Below are positions 26,949 to 38,511 of a stretch of DNA of 64,000 nucleotides, in pieces. Where the stretch lies: positions 9,734,066-9,798,065 of the forward strand of contig CM042092.1 in NCBI GenBank assembly GCA_023512835.1, given 5' to 3'. Below the pieces are notes generated by a model. It saw only the letters and a list, made by a program, of their open reading frames with translations. It made no database searches and was not told the origin of the DNA. The first letter of the stretch is position 1. Each line of letters opens with the position of its first letter. The position numbers and the translations under genes were made by a program. This DNA is from Taxillus chinensis. Taxonomy: Eukaryota; Streptophyta; Magnoliopsida; Santalales; Loranthaceae.

Positions 26949-27168
26949 AGAATTAGAAATGGACCGATCAAATCTGCCCCGAAAGGGTTTGGGGCAGGGC
27001 TAAAGAGTACGGCGGGTCAGAGCGGGACGGAATGGGTATTTTAGCTTAAAATTACTTAAAAATATTAAAAAAAGTTGGGACGTGTCGGCCAATACCCGTG
27101 ATCATCCCGCTATCTCTTCAGGTTGGAACAAATCAGGGCGGATGGGCCAAAATTGCCATCTCCTAATT
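26949..27168. mobile_element. MITE-like element, TTAGaAATGG family
   Basis: The left end TTAGAAATGGACC mirrors the right end GGCCAAAATTGCCATCTCCTAA imperfectly. GC-rich subterminal parts contain GCCCCG and CGGGGC-like words around an AT-rich middle. It resembles a common plant MITE type with GATGGCAATTTT ends. No good target duplication is seen. Confidence 0.5.
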
Positions 27169-27617
27169 AGAAGCCCCTTGCTGTCATATGTCACCTTAAT
27201 TTGTAAAGATAAGATGCTTACCGTACTTTTAAAAACTTCAATAACAATTCACTTTTACAAAAAAAATACGGCCAGATTTGGCTTCTACATTATAGCTAGT
27301 GTAATTAAAATAGGGAGCCAAGCCCTGTTTGCCTTTTTTTTCTTTTCTTTTTTTTTCTTTTCCTTTTTTGGGTTTCCAAGCGCCTGCTATTTGTATTTTT
27401 TTTTTACAAAAATCAAACGCTGTGCCCTGCAGGTACATACAAATACCGCAAGGAGAGGGCATATTAGATTTTATATGATAATACGATACTAAATTCTAAC
27501 ACCGTACGTACACACTACGTGGCTTATTATCCGCACCGACCTATGACCGGCCTATCATAAGATTAAAATGTGCGAGCAGGCTGTTTCTTTTGTGGGTCAT
27601 TTTCCAACTGTGATGTG

Positions 27618-27618
<1 letters not shown>

Positions 27619-27682
<64 letters not shown>
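27619..27682. repeat. (GA)32 microsatellite
   Basis: About 32 uninterrupted GA units, one of the longest tracts in the window. No gene start was found next to it. Confidence 0.95.
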
Positions 27683-27685
<3 letters not shown>

Positions 27686-27689
27686 TGAT

Positions 27690-30480
27690 TAGGTGTTGAA
27701 AGCCTCCACAAAGATAAGGTCTTGGGGTTAACTGCAATTCTTGTTTGTTTCCCGGCACACTATTGTAAATTTGTGTATACAATTTCGTTTTTACATTTTT
27801 CCATATGTGCATTTTATTTGACAATGAAAGCATGACAGAACATTGGGTGGTGTTATTTTAGTATATCATAAACGACCGACACGACTCTTTGCTCATTGAT
27901 TGTGATTTGATCACGTTGGAAGATGAAATGATATGAAACATAATACACGACCAATGAGTCATTTGGACATTGTTTGGTTAAAAAATGAGATCACAATCAA
28001 CAACTAACCCTTAACCACCTTGTATTTTTCTTTAAATTTAGTTATCTTTTGCCCATTTTAAATTTATCGCACTTTAAAAATTGGTTCAATGGTTGTATTT
28101 TTTCTTCTTCCTCTTTCATGTGTAAATATTGGGGCTTTATACGGCTTCTTGCGCTCTCAAAAATTTTCCTGCCTTCCTTTTCAATCTCAATAATCACTTT
28201 CTTTTACTCTATAATTTCAACTCTTTTTACTGGTTAGATAATATTTTCTCCTTATTATTTTTGGTTGGTGACTTAGGATAACCTGATTATAACCAATTTT
28301 GACCTCAATTTTTTTAGTGGCTTTTTATAAGCATATTTGTATTTTTCATCACTTTTGATTTGGAGTTGGTCGGACAAAATTATTTTTTTCCTAACAAGCC
28401 TAAAGTGTTAGAAGTATAAAATTTTACTTTTCGATAAACAATTTTGGGGTTGATTAGACAAAATTTTATCAAATCATTATTACAGCCCCTTATAAAATTT
28501 AATTTTGCTATTATTTTATTCTTGATCCATTGCCCTCTTAAATAATTGCCCAATAGGTGATGTGAACCTTTAGATGCTAGGACTAGGAGGAGACAGCATA
28601 ATTGAAGGAATACATATATAAATCAAGTTTTTTTTGATAAGAGAAGAATCGATTACTAGAGAAACCACTACATTTTCTCTCCCACCACAAGCCACCTTCA
28701 CTATTGTGGAGCAAAGGAAGGGAGATGTGAAAACTATATATGATTCTTCATCCAAACTTGGGAGGATGAGCAAAGAGAAGGGCTCAGAGCTAAAGAGGAT
28801 AGTCTAAGCCTTGGATTGATGACTTATGGTTTATATTTTGATTTAGATTTCATTTTATTTCTCGTAGTAATCCTAAACCCTAATGCTTATTTAAAATGAA
28901 GCTTTTGATTATCTTGTGTTGAATAACTATTTATTATTGGATTTATTTGAATTTATATTGGATTGTTTAAAACCATGGTTGTGTAATGTTCATTTAGGGT
29001 TGATCACCTAATTTGTGATATTAAAGTGAAATAATTGCTCAGATTTACTATATAATCAACTTAAGATATATTTAAATTGTGAAAGTCCTAATCATCCATA
29101 AAATGTCAAAACTAGAGTTAGTATGAGCTTCCTTGAGATTTAACGGTTTTTATACCTCAATGATCACCTATTTTTCAATTTAGGATGTACACACAACTAT
29201 ATCATCATTTAAGAGAGTATAGTTAATGCATCATTGGGTTGGCTATATTATGATGCAATTATGATATCTGCATTTGAATATCTCTTATAAGAGTTCAAAT
29301 ATCAAACAACAACAAGCATATCAAAAAAATTTGTCTCACGGGTCACGGGTGTACTAAAAGTATGCCTCCGCCTGTATTTTAAAATCGTATATGGCCCAAT
29401 ACCATTTATTCACGCATTTTCAAAAAACTTCATGAATACTTCAAATAATATTTTTATATGAGGATAATATTTTTGTTGTTATATTGACCGATTTTATACA
29501 TATCAATCAACAACATCTGATCATTAAATAATTTATTTTATCGCAACCCATAAAAAAAAATTGACATGATCTGAATAAATTAAGATCTCATCGAAAATAA
29601 GTGCGGTGGTGTCAAATATTAAATAAAAAAAACTGTCATATTCGAATCATGTTTTTTTAATAGCCTTTGTTTTTATAAAAAAAAGAAAAAGAAAAAGAAA
29701 ACGATAACGAAAGAGAATGGTTGGGCTTCCCACGACACAAAGAGCCCAATTAATCAAACTACAGAACGGTTTTTGATATTTTATTTAATTTAAATTTCTT
29801 TTCTTTTACATGGCGTGCCGGCGCCGAATATTCCATCCTTCAATTATTGAGCCCACGCTATACTTATTGTGGGCCCCACACCTCTCTCTGTCGACCCACG
29901 CTCACCTCTGGACGGCCCACCGCTGCTTACGCCCCACCCCCGCCACTAAACCTTCACGCCGGCCTCAGCGTGCGCCTCCCAGCCCCCGTGGTTTGAGAAT
30001 GGGCTTAAGTCTTGTACTCAGTCACCATGCTCGCTTTCTACCAATAAAATAATAATCTATTTTTATTCCCTCATTTTCTACCGGCTGAAAAGTAGATGTT
30101 CTGTATGTTCTCTACATAATGAACAACAAAAATATCCTAGAAACACAGAATTAGCACTGTTGTATACATTTTCCTCCCCAAATAGGATTGTTTTTGTTGT
30201 CATGTAATATGTATGTCCTAAGGCAAAAGTCTAGAGAAAAAGTGAATACACTTACAACACTAAATCATGCCTTAACTCACTCAAATTCAAATATTATTTG
30301 TAACAAAATGGAAGACAAATAGAATGACTAAAGTGAAAAACTAGGCTGTAATTACTTAGAAGCATCGACTATTGTGCTATAATGATAACTTAGCAAACTA
30401 TCAAAGTAAATCACGAAAAACAAAAACATAAGGATGATTGTTTCACAACACTAGCGATCCTATTAACACTATGATAACGA
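27690..30480. other. Spacer without recognisable genes
   Basis: Mostly AT-rich. A GC-rich patch at about 29810-30010 carries an 80-codon ORF of skewed composition (Pro/Arg/His) that I do not recognise. No splice-consistent gene structure was found. Confidence 0.4.
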
Positions 30481-30494
30481 CCCTTAAGATCGCT

Positions 30495-30923
30495 TAAGGG
30501 TATAAAAAGGCTTTAAGCCCGCAAGCCAGGCCTGCGTGCTTGGAGTGAGCTGCAATGATCAAGGCTCGATTCGTTTAAAACGTGGGCCTAAACGGGTTGG
30601 CCCGGTCCATGCAAGTACGAGCTGACCCGTGAGCTTTTTTATTTTTTATTTTTTTATTCCTAAATATCTTAAAATTTAATGCATGTATTATATTATATAA
30701 CTTTAATTGAGTAATTAAATTTTATATATAAACAATTATAAAACAAAATAAAAATAGTATTTGTTCTATTCATTTGTATTGATTAATTTTAAATTTTAAA
30801 AAATAAAAATAACAAAAAATAAAAATAAAACAAAAATCGCAGGTCAACCCGCAAATCCCTACAGGTCGAGCTCTGTGCAGTCCACTTAAAATGCGGGCCA
30901 GGTCAACCCATTTTACACTCATA
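30495..30923. mobile_element. Diverged hAT MITE
   Basis: The ends TAAGGGTATAAAA and TTTTACACTCATA are imperfect inverted repeats. The arms contain GTGGGCCTAAACGGGTTGG and GCGGGCCAGGTCAACCC around an AT-rich centre, like the better-preserved element at 37974-38503. Flanking 8-mers AGATCGCT (30487-30494) and AGGTCGCC (30924-30931) agree at 6 of 8 positions, consistent with an aged 8-bp hAT target duplication. Confidence 0.65.
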
Positions 30924-31500
30924 AGGTCGCCTCTTAATATTGTGACTTGCCTGGAGCAAAACAAAAACAAATCGAGTAAAACATCCCCGATCGGACTTCT
31001 ATACTAGCCTTCGAAAACCCTCATCAACCACGGTGTTCCGCCCCAGCCAACAACTTAATTCTTTCTCAATTATGTTTTTTTATATTTTAACTAATTTCTG
31101 GCTACTAGTTTACTTCACCCTTGAAATTTACCCAATTTGGAATTTAAAACACCAAATTTCATCAACATCCAACAATATAAGGCCAAAATGAGGCCTAAAC
31201 AAAATTTATTTTGAATCAAATCAAGAACAAGCTAGAAATCACATATGTAACATTATACAAACATCAATTTAACTAATTAAATTAAATTTCATGTTTTTCC
31301 TAATTTTATGGTTTATCACAATTCCCCAATTTCCATCTAATTCATGTCGAAATAATCCAATTAAATCATCTATGGAGTTAGGAATCCTTACCTAAAAACT
31401 AATTCATGGATTGGAATAGGATTGCCTCAAATCACCAAAATCGAAATCTCCAATTCTCCTCTCCTCTTCTAAGCACGGTGCCCAAACAATGAACGCAATG

Positions 31501-31540
<40 letters not shown>
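31501..31540. repeat. (CT)11(AT)9 microsatellite
   Basis: CT units from 31501 to 31522 run into AT units to 31540. Confidence 0.9.
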
Positions 31541-31541
<1 letters not shown>

Positions 31542-31914
31542 TCATGTGTATTACTATAGTAATACAAACTCAAAATAATAAATTACCCTCCTAGGGTAAT
31601 AAACTTCAAATGAAACTTCATTACAGTTAAAACATTCAAAATGACATACACAACATTTTCTAGATGCTTTCATACTAAAGTGACCTCTCATATGCAATGT
31701 CAACAAAAAGATCATTGAAAGTCTACAAATTAGCCTTTTGGAGCTCTAACCTAAAATTGGCCCAAAATACTATCAAAACATTTACATTGACAACCATATT
31801 ACCATCTAGATCTTTTTAGCCTAAAAAAATGACTATTTCTCAATATTACCCAAACAAAGTCTTTACATATACGCTCGCAAACCATGTTCTTAATTTAATT
31901 ACAATATTTATTAT

Positions 31915-32403
31915 ATGGATTGGAACGATCCAAGTGCATGCTATATAATCATCTTAGCAAACATTTGTTTAAAGAGTGTTATAAGAAATGATGGTGTATG
32001 TCATTATATTTTCATCAAAAAAACAAACATTGGATTAGCAATTATAGAAGTTTACGTTGATAGCTTAAAATTATTTAGAATTTCTAAAGAGTTTAACAAA
32101 ATTGTTGATTATTTGAAAAGTGAATTTGACATGAAGGATTTCAGGAAAATCTAATTTCATCTTTGATTGTAAATAAAATATTTCCTAAAAAGATTATTTA
32201 CTTATAATCCATGTATGCGTAAAAAGTTGTAAAGGTTTTTAACATGCATAAAACACTCATTGGCATCAATTGTAGTTGTTAAATCACTTGATTTGAAAAA
32301 GGATCTGTTTCATCTACTTGAAGATGGAAAGAAGCCCTTTGGTCTAAAAGTACTATATTTTAGTGTAATTGGAGTATTGACATATCTTGTAAATTGCACT
32401 CAG
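31915..32403 (+). pseudogene. Ty1/copia reverse transcriptase fragment
   Basis: An open stretch at 31915-32154 encodes FIKKTNIGLAIIEVYVDSLKLF and YLKSEFDMKDFRK, the copia RVT_2 catalytic region and the sequence after it. The YVDD box reads YVDS, which removes a catalytic aspartate. After frame disruptions the downstream piece VKSLDLKKDLFHLLEDGKK...VIGVLTYLVNCTQ (about 32277-32403) is the copia region that precedes RNase H. Stops and frameshifts separate the parts. No LTRs were recognised around it, so it is an isolated fossil. Confidence 0.85.
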
Positions 32404-33338
32404 TCTTTTTTTTTAATGTAAATATCCTTATTTGATATATATAACTCTACACCAACTTAAAGACATTAAATAGTGTTAAATATGTTCGTCTTAAATAAAA
32501 GAAAAAATGATATATTAAAGGTACTAAAATAAAATATATTTTTTCAAAGTTTTTTTCACATGAATTTTAAAAGAATAACAATATCAGTATTTAACAAAAG
32601 AAATATCAACATCTATATTCAAGAAATTGATCGTCGCGTGGATTTAATGATATATAATGAGGTAATATTCATATACATACATACTCCAAATATGTATACT
32701 CTTTTTTAATTATTTGATTTTTTTAGTCAACATTAAGTTTAATCAAATAAGGTTTTTTAACGATGCGTTATTCTAGGGTGTATCATTCAAGGGGCAGTAT
32801 TGTAAAAGAAAATTTGTATACCTTTGGTATATTATATTATGTAGCGAATGACACAAATACCTAGAAACCTTTTTAATTATTATTCCTGTATCCCTAATTT
32901 TCCTTATAATTATATATATATATATATACACACGTATATATGGTTATATTAATACATTCAAAAAAAAAATGACTGTGCAAAATGAAAATATAAGTTAGTT
33001 ATTTGAAAAATTATATGCATTACCTGGCATGGTGAGTTTTTTTAAAGGGAATGTGGGGTTTGGGAAGAATGTCCTTGTGGCCAACACACAAGGCTTTTGC
33101 CAAAAGGAATCCAATATTCCAATGTTAATTTATGGGGGGTGGTTTGACATAGAAAAGCGCTACTCACATTATTGACAACTAATCTCGTATATAAAAACAA
33201 TTATTGACCTTTCAAACATGTAAATTGATTACACGTTAAAAAATAATGATAAAGGTAATCCTTTCTTAATTACTTTACAGTGAGATGAGATCTCCTTGCA
33301 TATTATCATGATGGTGCATGTTCATACAAAGCCTGATC

Positions 33339-33369
<31 letters not shown>

Positions 33370-34984
33370 CGGTCACCCTAAATTAAGAGCCGCAACAATA
33401 TTAGTGTAATGCAAATTAATGTCATATGTTTGTTCCCATTGACTTCTAAATGTATGTGGACGAAAGCACATGCTTTTCATTCTCTTTTCGACGCAACTCA
33501 TGTCCTTCTTTGTTCCTGGTGACAAAAAAACGGCATACTCTTGTTGCTTTGATCATCCGATATTCTGTAAAGTAAGATGCTTTCGTCGTCTCTCACGTGA
33601 TTCACTCTTCAATTGTTAACTTAAATCATTTACTGCGTACCTGCTTGATTTAAGGTAGTTAAAACATTTTTTTAAACTGTCAACCCTGCTATTTACCATA
33701 TATATGCACAATTTAAAATACTTTTTTAAAAATATAGTTGAAACTTGAAACCTAACAATGGAATCTAGTTTGGTGGTATGAAAAGAAATTAACTCATCTT
33801 AAACCATGATATAATTTTTTATTTTTTTAAAAAATAATTTTTTTTATTTTTTATTTTAAAAAAAAACGATACGGGAGTACGTCGTACTAAGGGAGTATTA
33901 AATATTAATTCATATGAATTTCAAAGCAGGCTCCAACACGGGTCCCACGGCCACTGCACCGACCCCGTGGGGCTAGAAGTCGCTATTTCTTGAAGATGAA
34001 GGCGTTTGGACTTTGGGACATGCAGCAGGAATTGTTATAAAAACAAAATTACATATATACTACAGTCTACAGTCTACAGTCTACATACGACATACGACAT
34101 ACTACGTAGGATGGAGATGAGATTCTTAAAAAAACAAAAACAAAAAAAAACATCCGTGTCAGCCGGACAATTGAGATGTTGAGGAAGTGGACTGACAGTG
34201 ATCCAAGAAAGTCTCGCCTTGACCTGCTAAAGGCGACACGCGTACATTCGAAGTGGTCCCTAGCGTGCAACCCTTCCCACCTTTGGGTGCGGTCGCCAAT
34301 ACCAGATACTTTAAACTCAAAACTACACCCCTGAGGGGGGACGTAACGGACCTGTACTCGCTTGGTTTGATTGACACCTGTCGTCGGTGTGTTACTTTTT
34401 TCCCATTTCAAATATTTTTTTTTATTGCTTTCACTTTCACAACAAGTTTATGAATTTATTGACTCACAATTTTTTTTTAAAAAAAATAATAATTAAACGT
34501 ATATATCATTTGAGACAGAAATAAGCATAAACATTAAAAAAAATTGTACCTTAAAGCTATAAAGTAAATTCACACGATCCATGCACCAATTTTAATCTAG
34601 TACTTCGAGTAAACAATTACGTACGTATTTAAATAAAATGCATTAATTAGTAATTCTTAATTAAATAATTGAACGTAAGATCAATGTTGTTAGGTTACCA
34701 AATACCAATTAATTCTCATATATGTGCATAAAATAGTTGATCAACCACTGATTTCAATTATAGAGCATTTTATCTTACCATTGTATTTAATAATGTACTA
34801 CATTTAATTAGTATAGTTGTATGTATTTTGTCCACCCTAATTAACTTCAACAATAAACATCATCTGGGCCAAGACTTGGATTATAGTAATTTTAGAAAAT
34901 TTGTGTAGAGAAAATAGGGTTAGTTGGAATAGGCGGATAACTACGCGGGCGGTCGTCCACCCAACGACAATGACGTGGGAAGAA

Positions 34985-35055
34985 AAAAACAAAAAAAAAA
35001 AAAAAACAAAAAAACAAAAAAACAAAAAACAAAAAAACAAAAAACAAAAAAACAA
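34985..35055. repeat. A-rich tandem repeat, (CAAAAAA)n-like
   Basis: About nine units of CA5-7 in a row after a longer A-run. It accounts for the Lys/Phe-rich ORFs on both strands here. Confidence 0.85.
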
Positions 35056-36341
35056 AAGAGAAGCATGCTGTAACTTCTTTACTTCGTAAAGCTGGAGGAG
35101 GAGAGTCTTCACGCGTGTGGGGGCCACTTTATGGCGGACCGGGCCGGGTCGGGCGGGGCAGGAGATCTGGACCACCTAAAGTATACGGTCCACTAGCGTC
35201 GCGCATACTCCACACGACGTCCAGGATCCTCCTATTCCTATCCACCCACGTGTGTCGGGATATTTCCTATTTTCTTTTACATTTTAATTTATATTATAAA
35301 AGAAAATTTCAATATATATATATATATATGATGCGGCTCATTAAACCACGTTTGCACATGTTGAGACTAGAGTTTTATTGTGCATTTCCTATTGGTCATC
35401 GTTGTTAAATGATTTAAAAAAAGAAAAGAAAAGCTTTTCGGAGACAATGCTCAAATATGAAATTTTATAAAATTCTCACTGTACATAATATAATTTTAAC
35501 TTATATATAAAAATAAAACAACAGGTGTGCTGTGTGCATGGGACCCACTACTGCACCACCTGTCTTGTTGCCTACTCCTAATCATATTTACTTTATACCT
35601 ATCTCAATTCTCAAGCCAAAATAAATATAAGAACACATACATTAGTTTTTGCCAAACGGTCCCATAAGTGCAAGCATAAAGCATTAGATGGAAAAAGTGC
35701 CAGCTTAGAGAAATGTGGGCAACCCAATTAGGCAGAACGCGTTTTTTGAAATCTACTCCTTGACAATGTCCATATAAGAAAGGAGGAGGATGATGGGAGA
35801 ATCAAAGAGCACTATATATGGTCTGCCATTTCCCTTTTTAATTTCTTGCTTTTCTTTGACCTTTTTTCCTCAACCCTTCTCTTTATATATTTTATATGAT
35901 GTAGCTGTTCTATAATAAGTTCGTCAATGGAGACATGTAGGATCACTTGAACCCTTGGATTGATCATGGATGGACTGGTGGGCTGTGCACTGGGGCCAAT
36001 CTCATGGGTGACGTGACGTGCATTTTAGAGATCGATGATGATCTGCACGATAGTGACCTAGCATTGACTTGCCTTATTTTTTACATGAAATAATAATAAT
36101 AATAATTGTCACAAAAGATGGATATAATTGTTTTTCTTCCAATAAATTTCCGTATGCCAATGTTGCTCTTCCAAATGTTTTCGCAATATGTGTGTGCAGT
36201 CTAATATCTACCGCTTTTTTTTTTTTTTTGGTTTGCTTTACCGCTTGACTATTATATTGTTTGGCTCTTGGCGGACAACTTTATTAAAACTCGATTTGAA
36301 TTTATTTAAATTATTTTGGGCTTTGTTTTGACTTGTTAGAT

Positions 36342-36609
36342 TTAGAGATAGTAATTCTCATCCGAATCGTTTGGTTTGGAGCTATTTTTATCTCATTCGT
36401 TTTGGCCTAAATGGACAACCAGATAGGTATGAGTATTGATCGATCCATCCTAACCTGATTTTTTTTAATATTTTAAAATAATTTTCACTTAAAATACTCG
36501 CATCATTCCAACCTATTGTGCTCTTTAGTTCCGCTCCGACCCAAACCCTCTCGAAATGAGTTTGGGTCACCAATTATCTAGTCCTTACCTGTTTTGTTGT
36601 CATTTCTAA
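36342..36609. mobile_element. MITE-like element related to 26949-27168
   Basis: The left end TTAGAGATAGTAATTCTCAT and the right end GTTGTCATTTCTAA are related inverted ends of the same GATGRCAA type. Subterminal CATCCGAATCG and GACCCAAACC words and an AT-rich centre follow the same plan. No target duplication is obvious. Confidence 0.45.
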
Positions 36610-37973
36610 TTAAATTTAAACTTGTTTAGTTTAAAATATTATATTTATTTTATTGAAATTAATTAAACTAATAATATTAATATATTTATTATTAAATCAT
36701 TAAAATTAATTGTAAAGACACATATTTGAATTGTTTGGGTGTTAGTTAACAGTAAGGAAAAAGTGTTTGAGGAGACTTTTATGTGAATATTAAAGGAGAA
36801 AATATGCATATGAATAGTAATTTAATCACCGGCCCATATGAGTGTTTTTACTAGACTTTTTTTTCGAGACTACCTTAATGCATACTAACATACATGTCTT
36901 AAAGACCTACATTTTCCAATAATTCAATAATATTATATTATTAGATCACATAACACAACAAACATACTTTTTAAAGAAACTACATGGAGGCAACAAAATT
37001 ACATAACAAAAATATTGACTTGTGGAGTTGTGACTACTAACTCCTTCCTATGATTTCTAAGGATAAGCTAACACAGTAGGATGTATATTAACAAAATCTC
37101 TAGGAAAATATGTTTGAGGGGTAAGCATCAAGTACTCAATAGCATGTAGCCCCTCAACAAAAGGTGGAACCCAATTCCATTGATCTTCTTTAACAATTTG
37201 TGTAAACAAGAAAATAGGATGTAGGTGATAAAAATGCAAATAAGTCAAATGACCATCACAATATCAAAATTCACAAGTCGACAATCAAACAATTTTTCTT
37301 TCCCAACTACTTCCAATTCTAAAGGAAATGTCAATACCATTACCTTGAGAAGTATTAAGCAAACTAGGAAGCCATAAGATCCACCCATTCCACGAGGCTT
37401 TACTACATTAGACTAGGGGTTACCCCCTAGCTCGACTAAGTATAAGACTCTTAGACTAACGAGAGACAGTTAAAGAAAGATAAAGAGGTTATTACCTCTA
37501 GACTTCTTTTTTTTCACTGGATTGTTCTAATCATGAATCGGTAGATAAAGCAATTTAATAGGAGGTTTTGGATACATTCAAAAGGGTGAATATCATTATT
37601 CCACTTTTATAGGTCATTCAACAAATTCCAAAATATGTTGAAGTGTGAAGATATGTCAAATTCTTGAAGGAGCTAGAGTTATCAATCAAGTCCAAATAGT
37701 TATGAATTTTGGGATGTGGTGCTAATATTGATACATTAATATAATAAGGTAAGAGTATAAAAATATTATTTAAAAATTGATCTATAAAAGTAAATTAATT
37801 TATATAATTACATAAGCTCATCAAACTTGGTCTCAAAATTATTAAGCTCGGGTTCGAACTCGTGAAGCACACTAGCTGAAGATTCCACGCTTGGGCGACG
37901 CTCATTAAGCTCGAAATTGGTAAATACTTGCCAATAATTCAAACACAACTTACACAAATGTTATACCCCTGTC

Positions 37974-38503
37974 TAGGGGTGTTAAACGGGCCAGCGGCCC
38001 GCGGGCTGGCCCGTAAAACAGGCCAGACCGGGCCGTCAAATATGAGCTCGTTTCAACACGGGCCTAAACGGATTGCAGCCCGCGGGTTGTGGTTTAAACG
38101 GGCTTGGCCCGTACGATTACGGGCTGGCTCGCGGGCCGACGCTCCCTCTCACCCAGCCCAGCAAGCAGCAGCCCACCCCACCCACCCTAACTCCTCTAAA
38201 ATGCTAAAAATTCCTTTGCCAATTATGCTATTAATGCAACTTGAACCCTAAACCTCCTACAAGATATGAATAACATCCAACCATTAGGCTATAAGATACT
38301 TAATAAATTTATTTACGTAATTAATATATATAATATTAATAATTATAATAATAATATATTAAAAAATTATTAATAATAAAAAATTATTTATTATTATTAT
38401 AAAGGCCTGACCCGCGAGCCAGGCCGGCCCAACTTTTCTGGCCCGTTTAAAAACGGGCCTAAACGGGCTGGGCCCGGCCCGACCCGGCCATTTAACACCC
38501 CTA
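37974..38503. mobile_element. hAT MITE with perfect 8-bp target duplication
   Basis: The ends TAGGGGTGTTAAA and ATTTAACACCCCTA are inverted repeats of the known plant hAT type. They are flanked by identical 8-mers CCCCTGTC at 37966-37973 and 38504-38511. Long GC-rich arms (CGGGCCAGCGGCCCGCGGG on the left, GGCCCGGCCCGACCCGGCC on the right) enclose an AT-rich centre. The 530-bp element has no transposase and would need an autonomous hAT partner. Confidence 0.93.
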
Positions 38504-38511
38504 CCCCTGTC

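Larger units (their letters stand above)
32404..37960. other. Spacer with microsatellites and GC-rich patches
   Basis: No supported gene. Contents: AT tracts (32909-32928, 33342-33369, 35309-35328); short tandem CTACAGT and ACATACG units at about 34061-34106; GC-richer patches at 33930-34030, 34150-34400 and 35100-35240 whose ORFs I do not recognise; and an ORF on the minus strand at 37057-37248 (HLHPIFLFTQ...WVPPFVEGLH) that looks protein-like but matches no family I can name. Confidence 0.4.

Noticed and set aside
27597..27833. Ser-Leu repeat ORF on the minus strand
   Set aside because: It is the GA microsatellite at 27619-27682 read through.
35880..36060. A possible microRNA hairpin near 35950-36050
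   Set aside because: I could not find a long complementary arm or a known mature miRNA sequence by eye.
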